64,000 nucleotides of DNA, taken from Xenorhabdus beddingii (GTDB lineage Bacteria > Pseudomonadota > Gammaproteobacteria > Enterobacterales > Enterobacteriaceae). The stretch covers positions 37,776 to 101,775 of the forward strand of contig NZ_MUBK01000015.1 of NCBI RefSeq assembly GCF_002127545.1. The letters are read 5' to 3'. Below, piece by piece: positions 1 through 9,673 of this stretch. The position numbers and the translations under genes were made by a program. The notes under the pieces are model-generated. The model did not search any database and was not told the origin of the DNA. It saw nothing but the letters and a program-made list of their open reading frames with translations. Every line of letters starts with the position of its first letter. Position 1 is the first letter of the stretch.

Positions 1-942
1 TGGAAAGCTTTTTGGGTTGGAGTGGAAAAAACAACCACAAAAAAAACCAGTGTTTTTAAAGACACAAAAGAACTGGCAAAAGATAGAAAAATATTTGTTT
101 GTGGTCATAGCTTAGGAGGGGCATTAGCATTAATTCATAGTGTACAACTAAAAGAATATAATCCATGTTTATATACTTATGGTATGCCTAGGGTATTCAC
201 TTACAGTGCAATAATAGAAATCCAGGACATTATTCATTATCGTCATATTAATCAAAATGATCTAGTTCCTGGTGTACCTTTCGAAAAAGACATGAATAAT
301 TATTACTTTGAAAATGGTTGGGATTACTTGGGTTATGCCGTAGAAGCATTAGATTCTCCAATAGTTCATAAAATTGCGCCTTTCAAAACATCTCTAAGGA
401 TTTTGACACCCGCAGCAATACTCAGTAATAGTATGGATAAAGTAAAAGAAAATGATTTGTTTTTACATCAAGGAAAAACTGTCCATTTATATAAAGGAGA
501 GATTATATATGGCTCCACTGCAAATATAAACTCCCCAATAAATATTGCCGAAAAAGTAGAGTTTAATTTTTATTTGGTTCCATCATTATTACCTGACGAC
601 TCAGCAATTGAAAATTTCTTTCCAAATAACAGACAACCTAATAAATCAACATCAAAAAACATATTGCACCATTTTAGTGGAGCTTATGTTGATTTTATAA
701 AAGAAAAGATCGTTTCATTATGCATTAATGAGAAAAATATATTTTATAAAGAAAAAATGCAGAATTTTAAAGATAAAATGCATAAACAAAAAAATGAGTT
801 AAAAGAGGAATATTTCAACTATCAGTATTTTTTAAAGTTGGAACAAAAAATTGGTTTACGTTTATCTTCTAGTCAAGAAAGTGAATCAGGGAAACGAGCT
901 TTTGCTTATTTTTCATATAACGAAAAATCCAAAAAGGACTAA
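1..942 (+). CDS. Class 3 lipase, probable T6SS lipase effector (5' end outside window)
   Basis: The reading frame is open from base 1 and an in-frame GTG lies at 22, so the start is probably upstream of the window. Numbered from that GTG, the nucleophile-elbow motif GHSLGG has Ser30, the class 3 lipase motif NDLVPGVP has Asp80, and a late HHFSGAY segment (His216/217) could give the catalytic His; together this is a complete alpha/beta-hydrolase triad. The C-terminal ~90 residues are Lys/Glu rich. The next gene starts 5 bp later and encodes a lipoprotein, the usual arrangement of T6SS phospholipase effectors (Tle/TseL type) with periplasmic immunity proteins. Lipase membership is clear; the T6SS role is inferred from context because no VgrG or PAAR gene is in view. 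The DNA is strongly AT-rich compared with glnD, which suggests acquisition. Confidence 0.75.
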   Translation, partial: WKAFWVGVEKTTTKKTSVFKDTKELAKDRKIFVCGHSLGGALALIHSVQLKEYNPCLYTYGMPRVFTYSAIIEIQDIIHYRHINQNDLVPGVPFEKDMNNYYFENGWDYLGYAVEALDSPIVHKIAPFKTSLRILTPAAILSNSMDKVKENDLFLHQGKTVHLYKGEIIYGSTANINSPINIAEKVEFNFYLVPSLLPDDSAIENFFPNNRQPNKSTSKNILHHFSGAYVDFIKEKIVSLCINEKNIFYKEKMQNFKDKMHKQKNELKEEYFNYQYFLKLEQKIGLRLSSSQESESGKRAFAYFSYNEKSKKD

Positions 943-947
943 TTATC

Positions 948-1700
948 ATGGATAAAATAAAATTTGCATTTATTTTTACAATCATACCATTCCTATCAGG
1001 ATGCAGTGAAATCGTAGACTCACAAATTGATAAATACTTTCCACTTAATCCACAAAGTGGTGGACAATCTATTATCATATCAAGTATTCCACCACATAAT
1101 ACTGAACCCAAAATTTTTGCGGAATACTTATCTAGTAAATGCTCAACAATACAATTAGATTCAGATTTTCTTCCTAGCGGAAAAAAATACAGAAGAAGAG
1201 AGATTGAGTGGGAAATAAAACACTATAAAAACAATGGACTGGAAACAAAAATCCCTGTTAATGGAAGAGGGTGGTGCGACTGGAAATTAAGTTCTATTCA
1301 AATAGGACTTGAATATGATGAAAAAAAAATCAGTGATAAAAATGTTCAGATTAGCACAGGAAAAATGATTAAATTTAATGTCGATTATATAGGAGATAAA
1401 AAAAATAACACGATTAACTATACTTCCATACTTTATCCCGTTTATAAAGAATTTAAAGGAGAATATACAAGAGTGTTTTTTGTTAAGCCTAATGGTGAAG
1501 GTGAACAAAAAATATCCCTATCAAAAAAAACGAATGGATATATTTATTACAATCCAAAGTTAGATGAATCAAAAATCACTAAAATCATTGTCCCCAGCGG
1601 AAAAGAACCATCAAGAGTTGAATATCCCGATGGAAAAATCGATCTCAACAGAGATTCCATTGATTATTGGAGAATAAATAACGAACCTCAATGGAAATAA
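948..1700 (+). CDS. Lipoprotein, probable immunity protein of the upstream lipase
   Basis: The 250-residue product starts with a lipoprotein signal peptide: Lys residues, a hydrophobic core and the lipobox LSGC with Cys19. The mature part is hydrophilic and otherwise not recognised. It starts 5 bp after the lipase stop, so the two are almost certainly co-transcribed. A periplasm-facing lipoprotein next to a lipase effector fits the immunity proteins of T6SS phospholipases; this is inference from position and topology. Low-GC, Lys/Asn-rich composition matches the lipase rather than the core genes downstream. Confidence 0.65.
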   Translation: MDKIKFAFIFTIIPFLSGCSEIVDSQIDKYFPLNPQSGGQSIIISSIPPHNTEPKIFAEYLSSKCSTIQLDSDFLPSGKKYRRREIEWEIKHYKNNGLETKIPVNGRGWCDWKLSSIQIGLEYDEKKISDKNVQISTGKMIKFNVDYIGDKKNNTINYTSILYPVYKEFKGEYTRVFFVKPNGEGEQKISLSKKTNGYIYYNPKLDESKITKIIVPSGKEPSRVEYPDGKIDLNRDSIDYWRINNEPQWK

Positions 1701-2049
1701 GCCATTATTAGGCATGATCGCAAAGTCAGGAACTAAGATAAGGATATCAAGGTTCCTTGTCAGGAATAAAAAATCATGATGAAATTTTGGCACGTAATAC
1801 TATTACCATTCGCTTTATGTCTGACAGGGTAACTGAAAACAGAGTGATATGACTATCGGACTCATTGTTAGACGAATCTCAGCCATCGATTATTGGCTGG
1901 CAGCAAAAACGAGAAATTCCCGCCCCGACAAACCTGAACTCATCCATTGATAAACGATGCCCTTGTACATAAACTGTCTCCACAAAGGCTTTTCTTTCTA
2001 CCAATAACGCCTGTTCAGACCACCGCTCTCTCATAATAGGTTTCCGCAT
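1701..2049. other. Intergenic region upstream of glnD
   Basis: This stretch holds the lipoprotein remnant at 1776 and then about 200 bp without a usable reading frame, presumably containing the glnD promoter. The gene map, which normally precedes glnD in Enterobacterales, is not present in the 2 kb upstream. Confidence 0.5.
1776..1832 (+). pseudogene. Signal-peptide remnant of a second immunity-type lipoprotein
   Basis: ATG-ATG at 1776 opens an 18-codon frame, MMKFWHVILLPFALCLTG, that stops (TAA 1830) exactly where a lipobox Cys would follow LTG. It looks like the 5' end of another lipoprotein gene truncated or frameshifted at the lipobox. No convincing continuation is visible before glnD. 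Confidence 0.35.
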
Positions 2050-4704
2050 ATGCCAGTCGATATCTCCTTAGCACAAGCGCCCATTCCTCCTCTTTCTCCG
2101 ATGGAGTTTCTCCACAATGACTTTCAACTTCCTGCCTTGAAACAGCATATAGAGGAATTTCAGCTATGGCTTGAACAGGCATTCAAGGCGGGAATTTCTC
2201 CAGATGCCCTGATTTACGCCCGCAGTGACTATATTGATCAGCTTTTGAAACGCTTATGGCAAGAACACGGATTTGACCGGATAGCCTCCGTATCGCTAAT
2301 TGCAGTGGGTGGCTACGGCCGCCGCGAGTTACACCCTCTCTCTGACATTGACCTATTGATCCTCAGTGAATCCCCATTGAGTGAAGAACAATCCGCCGGT
2401 ATCGGGAAATTCATTACCCTACTCTGGGATATCCGTCTGGAAGTCGGTCATAGCGTCAGAACATTCGAAGAGTGCAGGCAAAAAGGGCTTTCCGACCTGA
2501 CTATCGCCACAAATCTCATTGAAGCACGCTTAATTTGTGGAGACTTGCCCCTATTTCTCCGCTTGCAGCAATCCATTTTCAGTGATGATTTTTGGCCATC
2601 TGCCCAATTTTTCTCGGCCAAGCTCGCTGAACAGCAAGCGCGCCATCAACGCTATCACAGCACCAGTTACAATCTGGAGCCCGATGTCAAAAGCAGTCCG
2701 GGAGGATTACGCGATATTCATACATTACTTTGGGTCGCTCACCGCCATTTTGGGGCGACATCATTAGATGAGATGGCTGATTTTGGCTTTTTGACCCAAG
2801 AAGAACGTAATGAGTTGAATGAATGCCAGGGTTTTCTCTGGCGTATCCGTTTTGCACTTCATTTGGTCGTCACTCGTTATGATAATCGGCTGCTGTTTGA
2901 GCGCCAGTTCAATATCGCCCAACTGCTCGGCTATGAAGGTGAACGCAATCAGCCAGTCGAACGGATGATGAAAGATTTCTATCGCATGACCCGTCGTGTC
3001 AGTGAGCTGAATAACATGTTGCTGCAACTGTTTGATGAGGCGATTTTGGCATTGCAGCCCAATGAAAAACCGCGCCCCTTGAACGCTGAATTCCAATTGC
3101 GGGGAAATCTTATCGACTTGATCGATGAAACCCTGTTTAGCCGTGATCCCACTTCAATGTTGAGAATGTTTTATCACATGGCTGAACATCGTGAAATTAA
3201 GGGCATTTACTCCACCACATTGCGCCAGCTTCGCTTTGCCCGCAGAAACCTGACAACACCCTTGTGTGAATTCCCCGAAGCACGAAAGATTTTCATGGAT
3301 ATCCTGCGTCATCCCCATGCAGTCGGCAGGGCGTTGCTCCCGATGCACCACCATAGTGTGCTGGGGGCTTATTTGCCCTATTGGAGCAATATTGTCGGCC
3401 AGATGCAATTTGACCTTTTTCATGCTTATACCGTTGACGAACACACCATTCGGGTACTGCAAAAACTGGAAAGTTTCGCTGACGAAAACAATCGTGTGAT
3501 CCATCCCCTGTGTGTCGAACTTTATCCACGCCTTCCTCAACCGGAATTATTGCGGCTGGCCGCTTTTTTCCATGATATTGCCAAAGGGCGTAATGGCGAT
3601 CATTCTGAGCTTGGCGCCAAAGATGCGTTCTTGTTCGCACAACAGCATGGTTTGACGAACCGCGAAGCAGAATTAGTCGAATGGCTGGTTCGCGACCATT
3701 TGCTGATGTCAGTGACTGCCCAGCGGCGGGATATTCAAGATCCTGACGTTATCCAGCAATTTGCCAGTGTGGTCAAAAATCAAAACCGCCTGAATCATTT
3801 GGTCTGCCTGACGGTTGCCGATATTTGTGCCACCAATGCCAAACTCTGGAATAGCTGGAAACAAAGCCTGATACGGGAACTCTACTTCGCCACAGAAACT
3901 CAGTTACGCCAAGGCATCCAGAATACCCCTGACTTGCGGGAACGTGTCCGTAACAATCGATTACAGGCATTGGCTCTGCTGCGGCAGGAAAATATTGATG
4001 AACAGCGATTACATCACATCTGGAATCGCTGCCATGCAGATTATTTCTTGCGCCATACGCCTGATCAATTGGCATGGCATGCCAGCCATCTCATCCACCA
4101 ACAATCCCCAGAACCCATGGTTCTGATCAGCACTGCATTTTCCCACGGTGGCACGGAGATTTTTATTTGGTGCCAGGATCGGCCTTCTCTTTTCGCTGCG
4201 GTGGTCGGAGAATTAGACCGACGTAACTTAAGTGTCCACGATGCCCAAATCTTTACGAATCGTGATGAGATGGCAATGGATACCTTTGTGGTATTGGAAC
4301 CTAACGGTCATCCACTGGCCCTGGATCGCCACGAACCTATCCGGCGGGCTTTACTGAAAGTCGTGAACGACCCTCACCCTAAGGCACCAAAAGCGCGTAA
4401 TCTGCCCGCTAAATTACGCCATTTTAACGTCCCGACCAAAGTCAACTTTCTACCCACGAAAAATGTTCGCCGTACCCATATGGAATTAGTTGCGCTGGAT
4501 CAGCCCGGATTACTGGCACGGGTAGGCAATATTTTCGCTGAGTTGGGGGTTTCCCTACACGGTGCCCGTATTACGACCATTGGTGAACGTGTTGAAGACT
4601 TTTTTGTGCTGGCAGATAAAGATCAAAACGCATTACATAAAAAAATCCGGGATGAATTATCAGAAAGGTTGACAGAGGCCCTCAACACACGGGATAAACT
4701 ATAA
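2050..4704 (+). CDS. glnD: Bifunctional uridylyltransferase/uridylyl-removing enzyme GlnD
   Basis: GlnD senses glutamine and adds UMP to, or removes it from, the PII proteins GlnB/GlnK, so controlling glutamine synthetase and NtrB/NtrC. The 884-residue length is normal. The N-terminal nucleotidyltransferase motif [17 protein letters not shown] lies at residues 87-103 with metal ligands Asp99/Asp101. The HD hydrolase motif FFHDIAKG lies near residue 508. Two C-terminal ACT domains follow: one around 700-780 and a second beginning near [17 protein letters not shown]. dapD follows on the same strand after 37 bp, the enterobacterial order. map is missing upstream, so an insertion or rearrangement separates the two. 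Confidence 0.97.
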   Translation: MPVDISLAQAPIPPLSPMEFLHNDFQLPALKQHIEEFQLWLEQAFKAGISPDALIYARSDYIDQLLKRLWQEHGFDRIASVSLIAVGGYGRRELHPLSDIDLLILSESPLSEEQSAGIGKFITLLWDIRLEVGHSVRTFEECRQKGLSDLTIATNLIEARLICGDLPLFLRLQQSIFSDDFWPSAQFFSAKLAEQQARHQRYHSTSYNLEPDVKSSPGGLRDIHTLLWVAHRHFGATSLDEMADFGFLTQEERNELNECQGFLWRIRFALHLVVTRYDNRLLFERQFNIAQLLGYEGERNQPVERMMKDFYRMTRRVSELNNMLLQLFDEAILALQPNEKPRPLNAEFQLRGNLIDLIDETLFSRDPTSMLRMFYHMAEHREIKGIYSTTLRQLRFARRNLTTPLCEFPEARKIFMDILRHPHAVGRALLPMHHHSVLGAYLPYWSNIVGQMQFDLFHAYTVDEHTIRVLQKLESFADENNRVIHPLCVELYPRLPQPELLRLAAFFHDIAKGRNGDHSELGAKDAFLFAQQHGLTNREAELVEWLVRDHLLMSVTAQRRDIQDPDVIQQFASVVKNQNRLNHLVCLTVADICATNAKLWNSWKQSLIRELYFATETQLRQGIQNTPDLRERVRNNRLQALALLRQENIDEQRLHHIWNRCHADYFLRHTPDQLAWHASHLIHQQSPEPMVLISTAFSHGGTEIFIWCQDRPSLFAAVVGELDRRNLSVHDAQIFTNRDEMAMDTFVVLEPNGHPLALDRHEPIRRALLKVVNDPHPKAPKARNLPAKLRHFNVPTKVNFLPTKNVRRTHMELVALDQPGLLARVGNIFAELGVSLHGARITTIGERVEDFFVLADKDQNALHKKIRDELSERLTEALNTRDKL

Positions 4705-4741
4705 CAAAATTCTCTTAACAGAAATTAGGAACCGCATAATT

Positions 4742-5566
4742 ATGCAGCAATTACAAGCTACTATCGAAAATGCATTTGAAAACCGCGTCAACATCACACC
4801 TGCCACTGTTGATGAAGCGACCCGCAATACCATTAATCAAGTGATCCAAATGCTCGACAACGGCACATTGCGCGTTGCTGAAAAGATCGACGGCCAATGG
4901 GTCACTCACCAATGGCTGAAAAAAGCCGTATTGCTTTCCTTCCGCATTAATGACAATCAAGTGATGGAAGGTGCTGAGAGTCGCTATTTCGACAAAGTCC
5001 CCATGAAATTTGCTGATTATGATCAGGCGCGTTTCGAAAAAGAAGGATTCCGCGTCGTGCCTCCTGCGGCTGTCCGTCAAGGCGCGTATATCGCCCGCAA
5101 CACTGTGCTCATGCCATCTTACGTCAACCTTGGCGCTTATGTGGATGAAGGCACCATGGTGGATACCTGGGCAACCGTCGGCTCCTGTGCACAAATCGGT
5201 AAAAACGTGCATTTATCGGGTGGCGTTGGCATCGGTGGTGTTCTGGAACCATTGCAGGCCAATCCAACCATCATTGAAGACAACTGTTTTATCGGTGCCC
5301 GTTCTGAAATCGTGGAAGGCGTTATCGTGGAAGAAGGATCGGTCATCTCAATGGGGGTTTACATTGGTCAGAGCACCAAAATCTATGATAGAGAGACCGG
5401 CGAAATTCATTATGGCCGCGTGCCAGCGGGTTCTGTTGTGGTATCCGGTAATTTGCCTTCGAAAGATGGCAGCTACAGCCTGTATTGCGCTGTTATTGTG
5501 AAAAAAGTTGATGCCAAGACCCGTGGCAAAGTGGGGATTAATGAACTGTTGAGAAATATTGACTAA
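4742..5566 (+). CDS. dapD: 2,3,4,5-tetrahydropyridine-2,6-dicarboxylate N-succinyltransferase
   Basis: DapD transfers succinyl from succinyl-CoA to tetrahydrodipicolinate in the diaminopimelate/lysine pathway, supplying meso-DAP for peptidoglycan. The 274-residue length matches the family. An N-terminal helical domain is followed by hexapeptide repeats of a left-handed beta-helix (about residues 105-220; for example [11 protein letters not shown] and [16 protein letters not shown]). The ATG at 4742 follows AGGAACCGCATAAT, an acceptable ribosome site. Confidence 0.97.
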   Translation: MQQLQATIENAFENRVNITPATVDEATRNTINQVIQMLDNGTLRVAEKIDGQWVTHQWLKKAVLLSFRINDNQVMEGAESRYFDKVPMKFADYDQARFEKEGFRVVPPAAVRQGAYIARNTVLMPSYVNLGAYVDEGTMVDTWATVGSCAQIGKNVHLSGGVGIGGVLEPLQANPTIIEDNCFIGARSEIVEGVIVEEGSVISMGVYIGQSTKIYDRETGEIHYGRVPAGSVVVSGNLPSKDGSYSLYCAVIVKKVDAKTRGKVGINELLRNID

Positions 5567-5597
5567 CGATATTTCATCAATAAGTTCACAGAATGAC

Positions 5598-5627
5598 TAT
5601 GCGGTTATATAAATGTATAGCCGCATA
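5598..5627. terminator. Stem-loop between convergent dapD and the 5684-6319 gene
   Basis: A 12-bp stem (5598-5609 with 5616-5627, one mismatched or G-U position) and a 6-base loop lies between two convergent genes, so it is probably a bidirectional terminator. There is no strong T-run. Confidence 0.5.
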
Positions 5628-5683
5628 ATGAGATTCAGGAAGAGCCATTTTTCATATATTGAAACTAAATTGCCGAAACAATA

Positions 5684-6319
5684 CTACTGGATAGGTAGCT
5701 CATATTTAGAAATGATTGCCAATCTATTCTGGTGATGTTCAGGATCTCCCCATAACCAAACTTCTTGGCGACTAACATCATCTTGGGTCAGAATTTTACG
5801 CAACTCGCAGGAAACCATATCATAAGCGTAAACATACATATTGTATGCCAGTGCGTCATACATCCGATCCTGCCAAAAAGCCATACCATCAGTCGTTTGG
5901 TTCATATCCGATACAATGACATTGTACCGTTCAATTAAGTAATCAAAGAACACCTTACCAGCCAAATCACGTAGAACAGCTCGATGTTGCACTGTCCTAA
6001 TGCGCCAAACAAGAATTTGCGTTACAGGGCGGCAATTTAATACAACATCAGGCTGTATAACCACTCTGTTATAATAAACAACCTCTTTAGAGACATCATT
6101 AATCAGAGCTAACTCAAAATGGGACTGACTAATCCACTCCTCCAATCGGCCATCAACACGAACCATGCGATAACCGGGAGAAAGTGCTAACCCTTTTATC
6201 TGGTTTGTGATATCTGTCCCGCCCATGAGTGAGACATAGAGAGCATGATTATCTGAGCTTTCGTTCAAATGAGCAAAAACTTCATTAATCTTATCAGGAT
6301 CTACCAATCTTTTTGGCAT
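5684..6319 (-). CDS. Hypothetical protein, unrecognised
   Basis: The 211-residue product starts MPKRLVDPDK and has no signal peptide or membrane segment. The middle is rich in Val/Arg beta-type segments (VVYYNRVVIQPDVVLNC), and the C-terminal part is aromatic with many Tyr/Met (AFWQDRMYDAL, YNMYVYAYDM). I do not recognise a family; the aromatic C-terminus vaguely recalls phage-borne proteins. It lies convergent to dapD and divergent from yaeH, a place where other enterobacteria have no such gene, so it is likely an acquired single gene. The start is the only early ATG (plus-strand CAT ending at 6319), preceded by AGAGAGGAATGC. Confidence 0.7.
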   Translation of the reverse strand: MPKRLVDPDKINEVFAHLNESSDNHALYVSLMGGTDITNQIKGLALSPGYRMVRVDGRLEEWISQSHFELALINDVSKEVVYYNRVVIQPDVVLNCRPVTQILVWRIRTVQHRAVLRDLAGKVFFDYLIERYNVIVSDMNQTTDGMAFWQDRMYDALAYNMYVYAYDMVSCELRKILTQDDVSRQEVWLWGDPEHHQNRLAIISKYELPIQ

Positions 6320-6590
6320 GCATTCCTCTCAACTCTATTTACCTAGAATAGGTAACACAGTTATCAAACTGATAAATACTTCTTGGAGAAATCTTAGATT
6401 GATTGAATCTTAAGTTCAATAAGAAAACGTATTACTTTGTTGTTCTATTTTCCTACTGACAATTAACCTGTTTCAGGCAATATCCTCTCAATAACCATTA
6501 ACCGTTTGACTTTTAACGATGACGAAATGGATAATAAATCCACTATTCTTTTGCCCTTTCCATTTCACTCAGGTAACTAGGTGATGCGCT

Positions 6591-6977
6591 ATGTACGATA
6601 ACTTGAAAAGTTTGGGGATCACACATCCTGAAGATATTGATCGCTATAGCCTCCGTCAGGAAGCAAATAACGATATTCTGAAGATTTATTTCCGCAAAGA
6701 TAAAGGTGAGTTCTTCGCCAAAAGCGTTAAATTTAAGTATCCACGCCAGTTGAAAACCATCCCTGACGATCATGCCGTGCAAGGTTACAAAGAAATCAAA
6801 GAGATCAACACCAACCTGCGTTATGTGATCGAAGAGCTGGATCAAATTTGTAAACATGACCAGATCGAAGTGGATTTGAAACACAAGATCCTCGACGATT
6901 TGCGCCATCTCGAACATGTCGTTGCCAATAAGATTGCTGAAATCGAAGCTGATTTGGAAAAGCTGACCCGTAAGTAA
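6591..6977 (+). CDS. yaeH: UPF0325 family protein YaeH
   Basis: The 128-residue protein [20 protein letters not shown]... is highly recognisable as YaeH, a conserved enterobacterial protein of unknown function normally found near dapD. It is soluble and highly charged, with a helical C-terminal half containing Glu/Lys heptad-like repeats ([14 protein letters not shown]). Conserved position beside dapD supports the call; an unknown gene separates the two here. Confidence 0.93.
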   Translation: MYDNLKSLGITHPEDIDRYSLRQEANNDILKIYFRKDKGEFFAKSVKFKYPRQLKTIPDDHAVQGYKEIKEINTNLRYVIEELDQICKHDQIEVDLKHKILDDLRHLEHVVANKIAEIEADLEKLTRK

Positions 6978-6995
6978 TCACGTCAGCCATGTCAC

Positions 6996-7031
6996 CACAC
7001 CGCTTATCAAAGTAACGGAATAAGCGGTGTG
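6996..7031. terminator. Stem-loop between convergent yaeH and yqcA
   Basis: A perfect 12-bp stem, CACACCGCTTAT (6996-7007) pairing with 7020-7031, lies between two convergent genes. This is the expected place for a shared terminator; there is no T-run on either side. Confidence 0.55.
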
Positions 7032-7044
7032 ACAAGACACTTTC

Positions 7045-7491
7045 CTACAGCCGATTCCCCCAGTCCTCAATCCAGTTTTGGGCAAAGACTTCAGGTTCAG
7101 CCACCTCAATGGCATCAATCAGAAGCATATCACCGATTCGTTTCGCTCCCTGCTCCTGTAACAGTTCATCAAAAGTATGGCCACCGCCGCAGAAAGTGTC
7201 GTAACTACTGTCACCCAGTGCAATCACGCCATAATGCAAATCAGGCTGATAACCCAACTTATCGTTCAGCTCTGCATAGAGCGGCTGGATATTATCGGGC
7301 AAGTCGCCTTGTCCTGTCGTCGAAATCACCACTAAAACAATCTGTTCCAGATACGCTTGCCATTGTTCCAAAGTAGCCTCTTCAAAGACTTCAGTCTCAT
7401 GTCCTTGCTGTTCAAGGATCTGCTGGGCTTCTTCCGCAACCGCCAGCGCATTGCCATAAACCGTACCAACGAAAATACCAATCTTTGCCAT
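7045..7491 (-). CDS. yqcA: Flavodoxin YqcA
   Basis: A 148-residue short-chain flavodoxin carrying FMN, a probable one-electron carrier in the cytoplasm. The phosphate-binding loop GTVYGNA lies at residues 9-15, and the FMN-contact segments [11 protein letters not shown] and [13 protein letters not shown] are visible. I start at 7491 (MAKIGIFVG), matching the family length and preceded by AAAGAGAT; the frame is open 13 codons further but that extension lies in the truC tail. It forms the conserved yqcC-truC-yqcA operon. Confidence 0.93.
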   Translation of the reverse strand: MAKIGIFVGTVYGNALAVAEEAQQILEQQGHETEVFEEATLEQWQAYLEQIVLVVISTTGQGDLPDNIQPLYAELNDKLGYQPDLHYGVIALGDSSYDTFCGGGHTFDELLQEQGAKRIGDMLLIDAIEVAEPEVFAQNWIEDWGNRL

Positions 7492-7526
7492 AAATATTGA
7501 TCTCTTTAATCGGTTTGATACTGTCT

Positions 7527-8279
7527 TCACTCATGAATCGTTAGACATTCCAGAGCAGGTACAATGCCCTGCCAGCCAAATTGTTCCATCAAATGCTGCC
7601 ACGAGGGTTCCCAGCGGGCCGTTAAAAACAGATCTTCTCCTGTCATCGGATGCTTAAGTTGAAGATGGCTGGCATGTAACATTAATCTGCCCGTCTGATA
7701 ATATTTAGCAACTCCGCGATTTTGTCGCAAATCGCCGTGGGAGGTATCCCCGATAATGGGGTGCCGAATATGCGCCATATGCCGCCGCAATTGATGTTTA
7801 CGACCCGTTTTTGGCGTCAGTTCCAACAGGCTGAAACGGGATGTTGGGTAGCGTCCTATTTCAACCGGACACTCAACGGTTGCCAGTGAACGGTAGTGCG
7901 TCATTGCTGATTGTGCTTCCCGGTCAGTATCAGCAAATTTATCCGCAATTTTGTCCAACTGTTCCATCAGGGCGTAGTCGATAATATCATCGCCTTCAAC
8001 ATAACCCCGCACAACGGCGTGATACGTTTTTTGTATCTCATGGAATTCAAATTGTTGTGCAAGTGTTCTGGCGACTTCACTGGAAAGTGCCATTAACAAA
8101 ACGCCGGATGTGGGTCTGTCCAAACGATGGACAGGAAAAACATGCTGCCCAATTTGATCGCGCAGCGTCTGCATCACAAAAACGGTTTCATGGCGAGCCA
8201 ACCAACTACGATGAACTAACCAACCCGCAGGTTTATTAACTGCAACAATATGTTCATCCTGATAAATAATATCCAACAT
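7527..8279 (-). CDS. truC: tRNA pseudouridine(65) synthase TruC
   Basis: TruC isomerises U65 of certain tRNAs to pseudouridine. The 250-residue protein shows the RluA-family catalytic motif [12 protein letters not shown] (catalytic Asp in HRLD), [11 protein letters not shown] near the N-terminus and the RKHQLRRHM motif. The start [17 protein letters not shown] at 8279 fits the family; the longer frame (to 8372) would overlap yqcC heavily. The start lies 2 bp from the yqcC stop, indicating translational coupling. Confidence 0.95.
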   Translation of the reverse strand: MLDIIYQDEHIVAVNKPAGWLVHRSWLARHETVFVMQTLRDQIGQHVFPVHRLDRPTSGVLLMALSSEVARTLAQQFEFHEIQKTYHAVVRGYVEGDDIIDYALMEQLDKIADKFADTDREAQSAMTHYRSLATVECPVEIGRYPTSRFSLLELTPKTGRKHQLRRHMAHIRHPIIGDTSHGDLRQNRGVAKYYQTGRLMLHASHLQLKHPMTGEDLFLTARWEPSWQHLMEQFGWQGIVPALECLTIHE

Positions 8280-8280
8280 A

Positions 8281-8607
8281 TTAAGTATCCTGCGTAAACA
8301 GGTTGTCCAGTGCCCGCAAGTGTTCAAGCAAAGGCAAATAACATTCTGTTTTTTCTTTATAAGATTCCTCAAAATACGGTGCGATAGCGAATGACGTCGG
8401 CAGGTTGGCTTTTTGTTCTATTAAAGCCTGCATTCTTGGGATTAACACCCACTGGAGCCACTCTTCCGCTGACATCGTATCAATGGAAAAAGGCTGGGTG
8501 CTTTCAAAGGCTTCTGGTTTAGGAGGATAATTCTGCCATAAACCTACCGTTTTCATGGTAGCTTCAATAAGCTGTAATTGATGTAAAATGTGTTTTTCGA
8601 TACTCAT
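8281..8607 (-). CDS. yqcC: YqcC family protein
   Basis: A small helical protein of unknown function (108 residues from MSIEKHILHQL), recognisable by the STQPFSIDTMSAEEWLQWV core, the family signature. The frame is open to 8646, but the start at 8607 matches the usual ~109-residue length. It is the first gene of the conserved yqcC-truC-yqcA operon. Confidence 0.92.
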   Translation of the reverse strand: MSIEKHILHQLQLIEATMKTVGLWQNYPPKPEAFESTQPFSIDTMSAEEWLQWVLIPRMQALIEQKANLPTSFAIAPYFEESYKEKTECYLPLLEHLRALDNLFTQDT

Positions 8608-8727
8608 GATTTTTCGTCTGATGCTTAACTGTGGCTCAGATGACAAAAGCTGCCACCACGTCGTTGGAACGTAAGAGTATCATTGATACGATTTCAGCGG
8701 AAAACTTGCGATAAGAAAAAAGAAAGC

Positions 8728-8908
8728 AAAAAAAGAGGAGAGATTAAAATCTCTCCTCTTAGATTGGCTATCATAGCAATCCTTGCTAAATCAATAGACC
8801 ACTCCCTGTTCATTCCATGACAAAAATACGTCCTTGTCTGTTATCCTTGACCCCCCTTCCTGGTGGGTTTATTCCCTGGTTATTGTTTTGCTGTGGCTCC
8901 TAACGGAA
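8728..8908 (-). ncRNA. csrB: CsrB regulatory RNA (CsrA-sequestering), 5' end estimated
   Basis: In E. coli csrB lies between yqcC and syd, and this gap has the same neighbours. Read on the minus strand, bases 8900-8780 hold eight GGA motifs in about 120 nt (several AGGA or AGGGA, one in the small hairpin GCAAGGATTGC), the hallmark of CsrA-binding sponge RNAs. It ends with a perfect 12-bp terminator stem (8733-8760) and a U-rich run. A UvrY/GacA box lies about 190 bp upstream of the inferred start, the same distance as in E. coli. The 5' end near 8908 is inferred from that spacing and a weak TTGTTC...TAGATC promoter, so length (~180 nt versus 369 nt in E. coli) is uncertain. Confidence 0.72.
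8733..8760 (-). terminator. Intrinsic terminator of csrB
   Basis: A perfect 12-bp stem (AAGAGGAGAGAT, 8733-8744, with 8749-8760) and 4-base loop is followed, on the minus strand, by TTTTTTGCTTTCTTTTTT. This is a classical rho-independent terminator. Confidence 0.88.
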
Positions 8909-9060
8909 CAGTGAAAGGATCTACGATTCAGGCTCTTCGAACAAGCTACCGCACAGGAATAGTCAGTGAGATGATTAAAAGGGATGTATCAATAACAGAC
9001 CGTATCCAATTGATATAAAATAGAAATTATATCTACCAAAAACATTCACGCCATGATTAA

Positions 9061-9098
9061 AAGAGATATCTCACGCATCCTGTGAGATATCTCTTACA
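9061..9098. promoter_or_regulatory. UvrY (GacA-type) binding box upstream of csrB
   Basis: TGTGAGATATCTCTTACA at 9081-9098 is an 18-bp palindrome matching the known UvrY/GacA box that drives csrB through BarA/UvrY. A second inverted half (AAGAGATATCTCAC, 9061-9074) pairs perfectly with 9082-9095, so this could also act as the syd terminator hairpin. Transcribed on the minus strand its loop would read CAGGATG, a CsrA-type motif. Identification rests on sequence and position only. Confidence 0.75.
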
Positions 9099-9121
9099 AA
9101 AAATCAAATCAATATCTGCAA

Positions 9122-9673
9122 TTAACTGTGCATAACGGGGGTGAGAGCCGAAAGGAAACGGGTCAAATTTGCAGATAATGTTGTTCTCTCTTTGCTGCCG
9201 AACTGTTCAAAAACGACCTGACCCGTCAAATTACATAGAGAAATCAGACCCATATCAGAGTCAGTGGTGCCAATAAATACGGTTGGTGAAAGTTTTAACC
9301 GCTTTTGTGTGACGAGATGACCAATCAAATTTTCCTGCAACCGAATAAAATCATCTTCACTCCATACCTGAATCAAACTGAAATTCCGCCCTTCAAAACT
9401 GGCAGCCATATCACCCGCAAACTGTGTGACATAATAATCGTGGATAGAATTCTGCAAACTGATCTCCAGCGCCGTTTCTACCTTCTTGAGTTTTTCTGTG
9501 GCAGAAAACGGCCGGGGAAGCCAGTGCACGACACCCTCTCCGGTACGTTCAATACAGGGTGAAGGGATGCCATACAGATCACTGCTGGCGGGGGGAAGCC
9601 CGGTTTTCTCCTGCCACAATTCAACATAACGTTGGGTAAAGTCAGAAAGTGTCTTGGTCACATTAAAGGTCAT
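9122..9673 (-). CDS. syd: SecY-interacting protein Syd
   Basis: Syd binds SecY at the inner face of the membrane and is involved in quality control of the SecYEG translocon. The 183-residue length and the pattern (IPSPCIERTGEGVVHWLPR; FAGDMAASFEGRNFSLIQVW; FIGTTDSDMGLISL) are typical. Neighbours yqcC/csrB on one side and queF beyond an insertion on the other match the enterobacterial order syd-queF-ppnN. Confidence 0.95.
   Translation of the reverse strand: MTFNVTKTLSDFTQRYVELWQEKTGLPPASSDLYGIPSPCIERTGEGVVHWLPRPFSATEKLKKVETALEISLQNSIHDYYVTQFAGDMAASFEGRNFSLIQVWSEDDFIRLQENLIGHLVTQKRLKLSPTVFIGTTDSDMGLISLCNLTGQVVFEQFGSKERTTLSANLTRFLSALTPVMHS

Noticed and set aside
9061..9095. Hairpin as part of the CsrB RNA itself
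   Set aside because: Although its loop reads CAGGATG on the minus strand, the palindrome matches the UvrY box and the next 150 nt lack GGA motifs, so it is more likely the upstream regulator site.
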